This document shows, piece by piece, positions 11,401 to 22,360 of a stretch of 64,000 bases of DNA. A model generated the notes under the pieces. The model was not told the DNA's origin. It saw nothing but the letters and a program-made list of their open reading frames with translations, and searched no databases. The stretch is from the NCBI GenBank assembly GCA_047967505.1, contig CM106541.1; one strand, given 5' to 3'. The stretch comes from Dipteris shenzhenensis (taxonomy: Eukaryota; Polypodiophyta; Polypodiopsida; Gleicheniales). How positions within the stretch are numbered: position 1 is the first letter of the stretch; every line of letters starts with the position of its first letter. The translations under genes and the position numbers were made by a program.

Positions 11401-12310
11401 ATCCATAATCTTGAATAACAGCCTGCAAGAGATGGGCAAGACTGCTGATCCAAGCAAAATCCATGTCCTCCTGAGCATGTAAGAGGAGGGGGCGGACAGC
11501 CACTCTCACCATATTCTAAAATTGTTGATGAAGCAAATAAGCACCATTAATATGGAGTAGAAGACGACCAAAAAAAGGCATATCATCTGTCAATTGTGCT
11601 GTAGATAATGTCAAGCATACTGGAAAGTGATCAGACAGTAAGAGGGAATGATCAATCCACAATGCACATGTGAAACTAGCATAATTCTGAGCATGCAACA
11701 AATACCATCTGTCAAGTCGAGCCCAGTAATGAGTGAAAGCATTGTGACGGTATGTATAACCCATATCTCTATCCCTTGTTGAGAGCCATGAATCTTCTGT
11801 ATGCAAGAAAGAAAGCATATCCTCCCAATGTCGAAGCTCAGTGGGGATCATGTGAGATCAATGAGTGGTGTTGTCTTGCATGGCAGGCGAGTTATTAAAG
11901 TCTCCACACAAAAAAGCATTAGACAGCCATGGATATTGCTTGAGGGAGGCCCACATTCGAGCTCTGATCGCAAAAGTTTGAGAGGCATAAACCGATGCTA
12001 TTTCATAAAGATCGGCATGACAGATGCATCTAATTACCATCCATTGACCCTGGGGGTCATTGTGAGCAACCGCGGGCAGCATATCATGTTTCACCAGCAT
12101 GCATACCCCCGAAAAAAGCATTGTACTAGCATAAAAGATGTCATAACCAGCAAAGTGGCCTTGCTGGCCAGCCAAGAAATGTTGATTGTGTTCCTGTAAG
12201 GAAATTACATCGGGCTGCATTCTATGTACATAGTGCCAAAAAAGTCTCCACTTATTGACACTGCAAAGACCTTGGACATTGTATGTAATGCAAGTAATTG
12301 AAGCAGACAT
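8493..12310 (-). pseudogene. LINE ORF2: endonuclease, reverse transcriptase, zinc-finger (broken)
   Basis: The N-terminal APE-type endonuclease starts at 12310 with TYNVQGL, then SLQEHNQ, CGDFNNSP and, near 11630, the SDHFP catalytic His motif. The RT follows, with GWDGLTVEFF (about 10870), LIPDNG/DWRPISL (about 10740), VDIAKAFDTVHW, RQGCPLSSPLYA and the YADD box near 10210. The end is a zf-RVT-like Cys/His segment (CPRCSHHRET, then HLFWSCP, about 8760-8690). In-frame stops lie at 11858 and 11516. Frame changes occur near 11320-11216, 10735, 10090 and 9510-9455. An 82-bp tandem duplication lies within the C-terminal part. No RNase H domain was recognised. Confidence 0.88.
9211..9374. repeat. 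82-bp tandem duplication inside LINE ORF2
   Basis: Copies 9211-9292 and 9293-9374 differ at about one internal base. The unit is not a multiple of three, so it shifts the ORF2 frame. Confidence 0.85.
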
Positions 12311-12364
12311 AAAAGATATGTACAGTGGAACAGAGAAACATAGTAAAGGTACAAGGTGTCAGGC

Positions 12365-13564
12365 CTAAGCCATGACATCGACGTCCACCTGGCCTCCTGG
12401 ATCAATAGCTCTATCGTCCTCATCATTGTCACATACAGGAATGCCCTTCTTGAGCACATCAACCCACAATCGAGAAGTCAGGCTATCAGCAGGGGTAGAG
12501 GCCTGACCAGGGGTGGAAGTAGAGGCATCCCAATGCCGAGATTGTAACGGTCGTGGCTTAAGCACAAATACCTTTTTGGGTTGCTGCCAGGCACCCTGGG
12601 GAGAGGCATTAGATTCTGAAATTTTGCCCTTTCCCTTATCCTTTTGCTTGGCTGAAACATGGACCACACTTTCTTTGGGAAGAGCAGATTTAGATGTCAC
12701 ATCACCCAACTTGCTAGGCATAGCCTTAGGCCCCGGACCATAAGTTGGAGGGGTAGTATTTTCTGGAGCAATAGCCGTAGGTGGGAGCTGATGCAAGACT
12801 GCAGGACACTGTGAAGCTAGATGGCCAAACTTATGACAAGTAAAACAAGCACCTGCAAATACTCCCCATTTTAAGTCAAAATATTTTTCACCTAAGGGAA
12901 CATCCTCCACCTCTACCGCAATGGAAGGAGGGGTTGGGTGATCTGTATCCCAAAGAACACAAAACCGATTTCGATTACCTGAAGGACGGGGTGGGCATAC
13001 AACTTGCCCCAAAGTAGCTGCCAGACTTGGTAACTCAACCCTCATATAATTCGGAAAATCCACTACCTCAACCCATACAGGGTAGTGATGGCGAATGAGG
13101 TTGTGATAATTCTTATTTGGCGACCATGGCATGACATGCACCATTTGTCTGCCATAGAATAGAGGGGACATCTCCAATATCTGCTGATGATATGCGGCAT
13201 CCAAAAAGTGCACTTCATAAAAACCTCGAGAAGCAAAGTATACTCCTTCAACAAAGCAACCTCCCAACAAAGCCTGAATCCATTGAGCCACATCATTTGC
13301 AGAAGGTAACTTCCCAGGGAAAAAGATGATAACTGCTTGCTGAGAGAATTTCCGGAGAGGAGTAACCAATGAGGGCAGCTTCAACTTATACTTAAGTGCC
13401 GGGGGAGGTTTGGCCCACTCCTTCCGGCTCTGGTGGAATTCATCCTTGAGCATATCAAAAACATAGTGTGCATCTTCAGAGGCTGAAGTAGACAGATTGA
13501 CTTGCTGTCTTTTGGGGTCCTGGGACAAGTCCTTCCGAGAATAACTTTTAATATGATCCTCCAT
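12365..13564 (-). CDS. LINE ORF1, gag-like RNA-binding protein
   Basis: About 400 codons with no internal stop; the likely start is the ATG at 13564. The open frame reaches upstream to 13660, but that part is hydrophobic and UTR-like. Residues 60-230 look like the DUF4283 gag-like domain common in plant L1 ORF1 proteins (FPGKLPSANDVAQWI, then VVDFPNYMRVE). A CCHC knuckle, CFTCHKFGHLASQC, follows at roughly residues 239-252 from this start. The C-terminus is rich in Pro, Ser and Lys. The role is inferred from the family: binding the element's RNA in the RNP. The frame is intact, in contrast to ORF2 55 bp downstream. Confidence 0.85.
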   Translation of the reverse strand: MEDHIKSYSRKDLSQDPKRQQVNLSTSASEDAHYVFDMLKDEFHQSRKEWAKPPPALKYKLKLPSLVTPLRKFSQQAVIIFFPGKLPSANDVAQWIQALLGGCFVEGVYFASRGFYEVHFLDAAYHQQILEMSPLFYGRQMVHVMPWSPNKNYHNLIRHHYPVWVEVVDFPNYMRVELPSLAATLGQVVCPPRPSGNRNRFCVLWDTDHPTPPSIAVEVEDVPLGEKYFDLKWGVFAGACFTCHKFGHLASQCPAVLHQLPPTAIAPENTTPPTYGPGPKAMPSKLGDVTSKSALPKESVVHVSAKQKDKGKGKISESNASPQGAWQQPKKVFVLKPRPLQSRHWDASTSTPGQASTPADSLTSRLWVDVLKKGIPVCDNDEDDRAIDPGGQVDVDVMA

Positions 13565-14057
13565 GGAGGTAAGCAGGGCAGGATTGATATAGCGGAAGAA
13601 GAAGAGAGCAAATAGCCGGGGGCTAGTAATGGTCAAAGTCAGGATGAAAGAGGGCAGCACGGGTTATGCACAGATATGGAACGGGTGATACACAGCAAAA
13701 GGGAGGAAAAGAGACGGCAAGAAGGGGCGGACAGCAGCAGCTAGAGCAGGTGAGGAGGAGCGGGACGAAGTAGCTGAAAGAAGCTTCTGAAGGTTGCAGG
13801 GGCAGAGCGGGCAGGCTTGACGGGTGCAGGGAAGCAGCAGGGGCAAATGCGTGCAGGGAAGCTTTTGATGGTCGCAGGGGCAGATGCACGCAGGGAAGCA
13901 GCAGGCAGACGTGCGTCCAACAACGGTAGTTCTGTCTCACTCCGTGTCTAGCAGCGGCAGTTCCGTCTCTCTCCGTGGGCAGCAGCCACTCTCACACACA
14001 CACACACACCTCTGGATTCACACACACACCACCACCTGGGGCACACACACACACACC
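13565..14057 (-). promoter_or_regulatory. LINE 5' UTR with minisatellite and CA tracts
   Basis: Contains irregular GCAGGGAAGCAGCAGG repeats (13780-13905) and (CA)n runs (13992-14056) running up to the insertion boundary. Internal promoters are known in plant and animal L1 5' UTRs, but I cannot point to a specific promoter element here. Confidence 0.4.
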
Positions 14058-14073
14058 GGCTTCAAACACAAAC
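14058..14073. repeat. right target-site duplication of LINE
   Basis: GGCTTCAAACACAAAC, identical to 8270-8285. Confidence 0.9.
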
Positions 14074-14310
14074 ACTTAGCATGTCTTGCTTGTCTTCAAA
14101 CTATTTCACATTGATTAATACAGCTAGTCGACACCCGTCCTTCGATGATTGAATCAACATTGCATTTGTCTTGTTCTCTATGTAGGCGCTCAAACCCTTG
14201 CAATCGATCACGAAGCTGCATTCGATGTCTTGGGAGATGGATGCTAGATGAGAACAGACACTAATTGGAATGCCTTGGACCTTGGGTGCTCTTGTGAGTG
14301 TGAGATCCAA

Positions 14311-14814
14311 CTATTGGAGACATCGCGCTTCAATGAGTTGTCGAGGCTTAAGCCAACCCAGGTTTCTTGGATCTGTTTGTTCGAAGAGCCTGTGGATTAG
14401 GGTTTTTCTAGCTTGGAAGGCGGAATTGTATCTCCCTCGACCAATGGAACAACCTCTTCCTTCTCTACTGCTGTAGCTAATTCCTCCCGGACAAATCGAG
14501 GGGAGGGACTGCATAGCAAAAGGGGAGCAGCTTGCCTTCAAGAAAGAGCTCTTCAATAGGTAACATTTTGTCCAGAGAAGCACATCTATGCTCAGAGAAT
14601 TTGTGAACTCGAACTCTGAGACATAATCATCACTTGTATGCTCCCTTTTGAGCTTCTTTGGGGATGTCTTGTCAATTGTAGCCAACTCTTGACAAAAGGA
14701 TAATCTGGGATTCATCCAACCGAATTCCTTGGAAGGTGTCCAAGCATCTAATGTGTGAACATCCTTCTCCAATTTCTGATCAGAAGACAAAGAGGATGTC
14801 TTGGCAAAGGTCAC
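14311..14814 (-). CDS. unrecognised 167-codon ORF
   Basis: Open reading frame with mixed composition, a Lys/Glu-rich segment and no motif I can name. Codon usage does not look strongly biased. It could be an exon of a lost gene or chance. There is no partner exon nearby. Confidence 0.15.
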   Translation of the reverse strand: MTFAKTSSLSSDQKLEKDVHTLDAWTPSKEFGWMNPRLSFCQELATIDKTSPKKLKREHTSDDYVSEFEFTNSLSIDVLLWTKCYLLKSSFLKASCSPFAMQSLPSICPGGISYSSREGRGCSIGRGRYNSAFQARKTLIHRLFEQTDPRNLGWLKPRQLIEARCLQ

Positions 14815-14819
14815 TGCCG

Positions 14820-15790
14820 ATTCAAATACGGGGTGGGGGGCTCATTAAGGGGAATGGGGAGATTATATCGGTGTCGTTTTCAAAATAGAAAGGGTTGGGA
14901 CAGGGGTTGGAGCACCTGCTGCTAGAATGAAAGGGCCGATGGAATGGCAGCCATGGGAAAAGGAAATGCAAAATGGGACGGGGTTGGAGGGATTGTTGCT
15001 ATCGAGGAAATGTGAATTCTCTTCTAGGAAATGCGATAGGAAAGGGAGGAGAGGGAGCGATGGAAAGTCAAGTCTCAAATGTCAAATGTCATCGTAGCTC
15101 ATCGTTTCCAATTCCAAATTAGAACCACAATGCTTGGAATTTTTTACATGTGATTGCTCCTCTCTCCTATAAGGTGGCACGTCTCCTCCTTTTTATTTTC
15201 CATGTCCATGGTTAATGGGTAAAAGATGTGAGGGGTTTAAGGGTCAATTTTGTGTGATTAGTGTATTAATGTGCTTATGTAAGTCAACATTGTTTAGGAT
15301 GTAAATCTCATCCCTTTGCACGAGTTGGAAGCATTTTTTCACTCCTTTGCCTTGATGGATGTGTCTAGAATGGTTTTTCAAAGGGAGTTCTTTTTCACAC
15401 ATGCAAACATGTGCTCTGCTTTCGTTTCAGGCGCTAACCTCCCCGGCAGTGGCATCAAAATGTTGTCACTGTCTTTCCCAAGTCCAGGTTATGAGGGTGT
15501 TAGTCACCTATAATTATGTCATTGCTCGTTGTAGCATAGGTGTTCACAAGTGTAGCATAGGTCCTCGAGTTATATTTTGGTTAGAGGTATAAGCTAAAGT
15601 GTGGAAAGTAAATCTCATGCGCACGTGGGTGAGAAAGAGGGTTTGAATACAATGATGGATGGAGGCTCTCGCCAAGGGTTTAGAAGGGGATTGCAGGGTG
15701 CGGAAGGGGGTAGGGTTAAGAGAGCTATCTAGGAGTCCCAGGGTTCAGAGAGGGTTGTAGGGCTTAGGAGGAGTTTAGGGTTGAGGAGTG
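14820..15790. other. no gene recognised
   Basis: AT-moderate sequence with short chance ORFs only. No repeat or motif that I can support. Confidence 0.4.
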
Positions 15791-15827
15791 GAGAGTTAGT
15801 CTCCTTTGCCACTTCGAGGGGTAAGGG

Positions 15828-16002
15828 TCAAGGAGGAGGGAGAAGGGAGGAGGAGGAAGGAGGAGGAGGAGGGAGGAGGAAGGAGGAGGAGAAGTAGGGC
15901 GGAGGAGGAGAAGGAGGAGGGAGGTGGAGGAGAAGAAGGGAGGAGGGGGGAGGAGAAGGAGAAGAGAGGAGGAGAAGGAGAAGAGAGGAGGAGGAGGGAG
16001 TA
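15828..16002. repeat. GGA/GAA-rich purine tract
   Basis: About 175 bp of nearly pure purine on the plus strand, built of GGAGGA, GAAGGAG and AGAGGAGG words. Apparent ORFs on both strands (Glu/Arg-rich or Ser/Pro-rich) are composition artefacts. Confidence 0.85.
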
Positions 16003-16009
16003 CAAGGGT

Positions 16010-17180
16010 AAGGGCATGCTAGAACACGATAGTGTAAGAGAGCATGGACACAATGGAGATTAATCAAATGAACACAATAGTGAGCTTGAACATTGAACCC
16101 CAAAGAGTAGGAGCTTCATTCCATATACATGTTGGTCTCTACACAATCGGTAAGTACCTCCAGGGTGGGATCCCGCTTGTAAGGGACCTTTTGGACAAGA
16201 GTCCCTCCACTTTTTGGGGGGACTTCTTGTTTCAACAAATCCGAGACATCAAGGCATAGTTGACATGTAGATTCTCCTCTTGCAAAGTTTGATCATGAAT
16301 ACATTGTGATCATTGAGGCCCTTCCTTCATATTCCACTCAGAAGGATACTCAATTACCCCAGAATCTTGAGTAAGTCGAAACATCGAGCACCTGCGTTCG
16401 AGCGAGCCCAGAGTTCGAGTGATGCTTGTGAGGAACTTTGTCTAAACCTATAGTAGCAATAAATTTTTACTAAAAATGGTTGAATCTACATGACACTATC
16501 AGAGATTGTTTTCACTTATTTTTACAAAGATAAAACTCACTATTGGATAACTCATAAATCCATGCAAGTCACTAATCATTCAATAAATACCAAAGGGAAA
16601 ATTCTTGGCAACATACAATAAGAAAACCTATAATTCGACAAATAATAACTCCATGCACGTTCGCAATCATTAAATGGATACAAAAGGGAAAATGTTGCAA
16701 TGCCCACACCTCAAGGCGATCACTCAAAATTATGTAAGGTAGCATGTGAGTCAAAGGGGTTTCTTTATTTTGTGGAGTTACATACAAACAACAATAGTCC
16801 CACCCATGATATGGACGCTCCTCCTAGCAAAACCCATCACAAATAGCTATTTGTAGCTCATTGATTTTTATGCTACCCATATGATTTGATCCATTTTGTA
16901 CATGAAATGATCATATGGATAAAATGTTTAAACCATGAAACTAATAAATTATTGATCACCTTATGACCATGATGCTAACTAAACATAGATCATCTTCATA
17001 TGTACATGACTATGTATACACCTCTGGGATGGAGGGAGGAAACCAAGGACTCAAACTCTATATGAGAAAAATCCATGGTCATAAGAAAATATAGAGTTTG
17101 ATAAGGTCTAGCTCTAATGAAACAAAGATAAGTACAAACTTTCTAAAGCTCTAGAATTTTGACACTTTAGCATGATAAAT
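16010..17180. other. AT-rich, no gene recognised
   Basis: No domain-bearing frame and no RNA gene was recognised. Short AT-rich unique-looking sequence. Confidence 0.4.
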
Positions 17181-17189
17181 GGATTCATT

Positions 17190-17569
17190 CATATCTTTCC
17201 GATCATTGTGACTACAAACATGACCATATTTGGAGTCCGATTGACCAAGTTATGGCCCAAATAAAATTGGCGAGCCAATTTTATTTGTAGTCACAATGAT
17301 CGGAAAGATATGCCTCCCCTCCTCCCATTATTTTTTTCCTTGAAAATGAAAATTGCACAAGAAAAACACATACTTTGATCCCTTTATATCGCGGCCTCTT
17401 GGGAGGCTCCTGCCAATTTTATTTGGGCCATAACTTGGTCAATCCGACTTCAAATATGGTCATGTTTATAGTCACAATATGATCGGAAAGATATGCGTCC
17501 TCTCCTCCCATTATTATTTTTCCTTGAAAATGAAAATTGCACAAGAAAAACACATACTTTGACCCCTTT
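17190..17569. repeat. foldback element with internal direct repeat
   Basis: A left arm (17190-17271) is the near-exact reverse complement of 17412-17495 (about 82 bp, a few mismatches). A perfect 29-bp inverted match also pairs 17190-17218 with 17284-17312. In addition, 17298-17387 and 17481-17569 form an approximately 88-bp direct repeat containing CCTTGAAAATGAAAATTGCA. A transcript could form an alternative stem-loop. It may be a MITE-like or rearranged foldback; no TSD was established. Confidence 0.8.
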
Positions 17570-17818
17570 CTTCCACCCTTCCTTCTTCCTTGACCCTTGA
17601 AAAAACATCGCCAAACATTTTTAGAAATTGTTGTTTGTACGTAAGACAATTGATTACTCACAATATCATGGGTAGGACAATCACCATAAAAGTAAGCAAT
17701 GCATGATACCTTTGAACATAAATCATCACACTAGAATGTCAAAATTTATGAAAGTCTTCACTCGAACCGCCACCTCGCTCAAACGCAGTCGCTCGAATTC
17801 TGGTCATCCTCCATAACC

Positions 17819-18120
17819 TCAAAGTATCTCCACCAACCACTTTGAGCTGGCTTCTCTTGTGGTGGCATCAATCTCTGGAGCTTTCTCTATGAGTCGCTCA
17901 AGTTCAATGTAAGAAACAAGAGCTCGAAATGGTTTCTCAAAAGCATGTTCTCCAAGAAGTAGTGGCTCCTCTACCATGGAAACTGGAACATGCTCTTCAA
18001 AAATCACATCCTTGCTCACAACAACCTCTCTCCTCATGGGGTGGTACAACCTTTAACCCTTTGAAAGAGTGTTGTATCTCACAAAGACGACCTCTATCCT
18101 GGGGACGAGCATTTTTCGAG
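17819..18120 (-). pseudogene. Ty1/copia integrase-RT linker fragment
   Basis: The minus strand reads like the segment after copia integrase: a degraded FVxYNTLSKGxRLYHP stretch (about 18090-18040) followed by REVVVSKDVIFEEH. An in-frame stop follows SKG. Only this scrap remains, with no LTR nearby. Confidence 0.65.
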
Positions 18121-18560
18121 CAAAAACGTACGAGCGATCTGAGCAGTGGACCTTTAGTTAAGTCTAATTTGATACCTTCAATATATATATTTTTTCAATA
18201 AACATCATGTGCAAAAAAATAAAGTAAAAATAATATTTCTTCCAAACAATTTATAGTCAAATGGTCTAGAATCTCAGGAAGATTGAATTGAGAGACATGG
18301 ATAGATTTCTATAAAAGGACCATTCAAACACACCAAAAGGTCACCGAAAACTATAGTGTGGTGAGTAATACATTGTTCATACACAACTCTTAAAGAAGCT
18401 GTGGGCAACAAAATACTGTTTACATACATATAGCTATATTGTGTCAAGCAAATGACTATCAAAATGCACCCAAAAAGTCAACACAAGCTACAATGGTCAT
18501 ACAATATTTGTATGCACCTATGCAAGTTCCTTTGATATAACCACAAGTAGAGATAAACGC
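18120..18560. other. AT-rich gap, nothing recognised
   Basis: Lies between the copia scrap and the 3' end of the MULE-like gene. It should hold that element's terminal repeat if it has one, but I could not identify a terminal inverted repeat by eye. Confidence 0.35.
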
Positions 18561-18565
18561 CCTTC

Positions 18566-21500
18566 TTAGCAAGCAGGTAGAGCTTGGTAGAGTTCTTGCC
18601 TACTTAGTGCAGATTGGTGAATGAACATGTGTATCTTCTCATCTAGACCCAAGTATTGCATATAAATGTAATACAGATGTTTGCATGGGATATATCTGTT
18701 TTGCCCTTGAGAATGGCCCATAAAGTCCAGACATGTGCATGATGGAAACACTGAAACCACAACATTGTACTTGCTCCCTTTTCTACGTGATCCTGGAGTG
18801 GAAACTAGGTACTCCACATGCTCTCTAGGGACAACTATATTAACATTGTGAACAACACATTCCAAGGAAATAGACTTAGCTATCCTTGTTCTCATTTCAC
18901 ATGTCACCTCAGTTACCCATTCCACAACCATGCCATCCTTGTGCTCGGTCTACTTGTTAAATCAGCAGATTTGGCCCTAGTGCATTGCTTTTTTAATCTA
19001 AATCCTCCAGCTACTAATAACCTCATTTCTTCCTCATCCAGGCTTGTCCCCTTCTCAATAGGCCACTCCCTCGGCACCTCAGGTGGTTTTCCTTCAATGC
19101 AATTTGATGGTGTCCATGTGTGGTCCATGTTATCCCCACAAAACCAAATCAATTGCCTTAGAATGCCTGCTTTGGTGTTGATTCTCCCAAAAAAGCTAGG
19201 TGCAGGAACACCTCTCTTTCCCGTCCTACCCTTGTGATCTATCAATTTGTGGCATTTGATTCCTTTGTCCTCTAAGTATCCTTGACACCTCACCTCACTA
19301 CCTGCATTAGTTCTTCTTATAGCCCACATAGTCTTGTGTACTACCTCTTCTTCAACATATTGATTTGTTTTCAAGATTGGTGTGGTATTTTGTTTTCTCT
19401 TTCTTGGCTGATTTACATATTGGTATTCTGGACGATGTGAATCATTTGCATACACTGCTTCTGAGAAAGATTTTGACTGCTTCCTTCTCACAGTCTTCAA
19501 ATCACCCATACAATCTTGACCTCCAATAGTTGCATCCACCTTGCTAGCCACCTCATTACTGAGATCAATGAACTTGCATGAGTTGCTCCCTATGTCCCCA
19601 TAAGAGTGCCTTCGAGATAGCTTTTCCAAACTAGGTCCACAACCCAAGTGTAGTCCCTTTAGATATTCTGTGTATCTTGCAGTTTGCAGCAAAGCACCCG
19701 TCATATCTGTCTCACAAGCATTTTTTAGTGTGACATATTTCACTCTGTCATTCGATGCCAACCAACTTCCATGGACTGACTCTGCAAGGTTGGCTCTAGG
19801 AACTAAAAACTGGTCAGATCCCTCCATGCCCTGTGCCACAACATAGATTAGTTTCCAATAATCAAAAAACAATAAAGTTGTGAATGAAATAACAATAGAC
19901 CTACCTTGAGAATGTATTCTCCCCAATGAGCCACTCTTGCATGCCACCACACAATCCATGTTTCTAAAATGGAGATGTCCTTCTTATGTGCATGATGCTT
20001 GAACCACGAACGGAGGTTTTTCAACTCGATGTCTGCAGCTTCTTGAGATGGAGCATCCTTCCACTGTCTACACCTTAGCTTGAACTCCTCACGATCAAAT
20101 GATGGAAGGAACTTAGCATGGTTTTCCAAGCTTTGCTCCCAATGGAATAAGCAAGATCTCTCTTTTTCTTTGAGCACCTTATTGACATCACCATTGAATA
20201 CCATTCTAATTGCACGCCAATTTGCTTGTGCCTCATCAGCCATAAACCCTTTAAATTGAGGCTTTGGGAATCCCTCCTTCTCCATGACTCTATTTAACAT
20301 TTCCCAAAAAAGGATATGGGCTTCTGTATCCTCAACCTTGAAATCCCCAATAGCAATAGTCTGTAGCTCTTGAACAAAAGGGTTGTAAACATGGCATGCC
20401 ATTGTATTCCAATCATGCATACGTTTGACAAAATCAAAGCAAACCCAGCACGATCCTAACTCTCCACCTGGCCTCATCTTGTTCACTAGATCAACACCAC
20501 TACCATGTCCCTTGGTAGACATCTTGAAAACATGACATCTTTCAAATGAAGAAAATTCAAGTTGTCCAGGGAACACCATGCTCTGAAATAATCATATACA
20601 CACTTTCTTTTCAGTTGTAAAAGAGCATCATAACCATCTGCAAAGGATCCACTTTCAATTTGGGCCTCCCTTTTCCAACGTGCGAGCCTACAGTTAAGAA
20701 CATGTAGCATCAAAATCCCATTACTTATTTTTCATAAAAACTTGAGTACTTTTAATCACATTAAAAGGACAAGTATGCACATACCTTCTCTTGTCCAAAG
20801 TTGGAGTAATCTTCTCTAGTAATGATGTCAATTCAGCATCACTCATGGCTTTCGGAACATCTTGAATGACGGCATCCAATATTATTTTTTTTGCTAATGT
20901 TTTTTGCAAGGCTTTAGGTCTTCCCATCCCATCTATTTGTATGAGCTTAGTCAACCTAGCCTTAACTTCCTTCACAGCACCTCTAGAACTTCCTTCACCA
21001 ACGGGATGCAAATGATACCCTGAGTGTATAACACACCTCTTAAATTGTGTATCACCCTTGGGGTGTGGGTAACATAAGAATAGCCTACATGGGCACTCTT
21101 GCTCGCAGAAAGGACGAGCACCACAATGCAAACACTTAAGAGTACTATTTTCGCCAACATATGATCTTTGAGGACACACTCGTGAAAGTCTCCCTTGCCA
21201 ATGCTTCTCATTGGCCTCTTTGGTTCTCTCCAAGTAAGGACAAAATATGTTTTTGCATTGTAGATGCCCACCACATCTTCGAATTCTAACTAAACCATCA
21301 AATCCTGTCATATTACTTGTTATATCATCCGTCCAAACATGGCTGTCGTATTTGGTTTCTGTCCCCTCAGCACGGTTAGGGAGGTCCGAAGCGGGAAGAT
21401 CAAACAAAATATTGCCATCATACTTTACTGGAAGTGCATCAACTTCTTGTATTGTTGTTACAATGTCCATAGCTTTTTTGAGTGCACTTCTTGCAGGAAG

Positions 21501-21878
21501 GTTTTTCAAGAGAGGAACCAAACTCATGGTCTTATCGGATTGTTCATCCACTTGTTTTTTATCCGACACTTCCTTACTGATTTCTGTCAAAAGCTTTACA
21601 CCTCTAACAATGAAGGTGGTTCCAAACTGAGTGTCAAGATGAAACAAGGACTCCTCACCTACAAAGGGAACCTCAAAGGACAAGTCGTCACACTTGCTAT
21701 CAAGTAGTTGATGCAAAGAGATTGAGCTCGGTGAAAGTCCAAATGCTAAGTGAAGGTATTCCCTACTAAAGCGTGCAACACCATTAGTTGTTGCAACTTG
21801 CAGTGTCTTCGACCTATTGTCATTGGACACAATTGCAAAATCCATGGAGCTTGTGGAACACAATCTCCCTTCCTTCAA
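18566..21878 (-). CDS. MULE-like transposase-derived protein with SWIM zinc finger
   Basis: Proposed exons, minus strand: 21878-20785; 20687-19905 (internal frame problem near 20585); 19830-19022; 18949-18566. Introns 20688-20784, 19831-19904 and 18950-19021 (97, 74 and 72 bp) start with GT and end with AG. Exon 1 has a Cys/His-rich region (RRCGGHLQC, then C-x2-C pairs, ending HSGYHLHP) that looks like a DNA-binding zinc domain. Exon 2 holds the presumed DDE core: VDLVNKMRPGGELG, MACHVY, GFMADEAQANW, then CLFHW. Exon 4 carries a SWIM finger, CTCLDFMG...CKH. N-terminal zinc finger, MULE core and SWIM is the order expected of MULE/FAR1-like proteins. Exon 2 changes frame just before SMVFPGQ, which needs either a one-base deletion in a T run or a very short (about 52 bp) intron ending TTTCAG. 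Terminal repeats were not found, so it may be an autonomous transposon, a domesticated gene or a fresh pseudogene. Confidence 0.7.
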
Positions 21879-22099
21879 GTGAAAGGAAAATTAGTCATTA
21901 CCAGTTTTGAGATCTATTGCTAGCAAACGAGGCACAAGTGAGTAAGCATGTGAGCAACAGTAGTTCACGCACTTGTCTCCTTTCGAACTCTATACTAACC
22001 AACTTTGCACTTGTAGTGCAAAAGCATAGAAAGAGGCCATCATTGTTCTTTGATACTAAATCAGTTAGACGATCAAACTCATAATATAACCACATTCAT

Positions 22100-22340
22100 T
22101 GCCACCGCCACGTCCCAAGCACACAAGTCCTTGTAACCGCCAATTCAGAAGAATCTACTCATATAATCAATTCACAACATTCAGTCTGACCGCCCACGTT
22201 CCAAGCACTCAAGTTGGCACCCCACTTATCATTCATTGAAACTTTCTCTAGGATGGAGAGGATGGGGAGTCATAAAAGAGTCATGTTACTCAAGGTTGAT
22301 TTTTCCAAGGCTAATGCACACGAAAAAGAACCACTACAAG
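22100..22340. other. upstream flank of the MULE-like gene
   Basis: Contains a diverged direct repeat (ACCGCC...CCAAGCAC, then ACAAGT or TCAAGT) at about 22102-22128 and 22190-22215. No gene recognised. Confidence 0.35.
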
Positions 22341-22342
22341 TT

Positions 22343-22360
22343 AGTTTCGCTGGCGAAACT
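22343..22360. repeat. GTTTCGC/GCGAAAC palindrome, first copy
   Basis: AGTTTCGCTGGCGAAACT: two 8-bp arms that are perfect reverse complements with a TG centre. It is the isolated leftmost member of the array at 22993-23616. Confidence 0.85.

Larger units (their letters stand above)
8286..14057 (-). mobile_element. full-length L1-type LINE, mutated
   Basis: A 5772-bp non-LTR retrotransposon on the minus strand. It has a 5' UTR (14057-13565), ORF1 (13564-12365), ORF2 (12310-8493, broken), a short 3' UTR and an A9 tail (T9 on the plus strand at 8286-8294). Perfect 16-bp direct repeats flank it. Intact TSDs and full length suggest fairly recent insertion, yet ORF2 has in-frame stops and frameshifts, so it cannot now move on its own. 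Confidence 0.92.

Noticed and set aside
15796-16103. Glu/Arg-rich and Ser/Pro-rich ORFs on both strands
   Set aside because: Low-complexity GGA/GAA repeat; both strands open at once.
18120-22330. Terminal inverted repeats and 9-bp TSD for the MULE-like gene
   Set aside because: No convincing inverted pair could be matched by eye; a computed search is needed before calling element boundaries.
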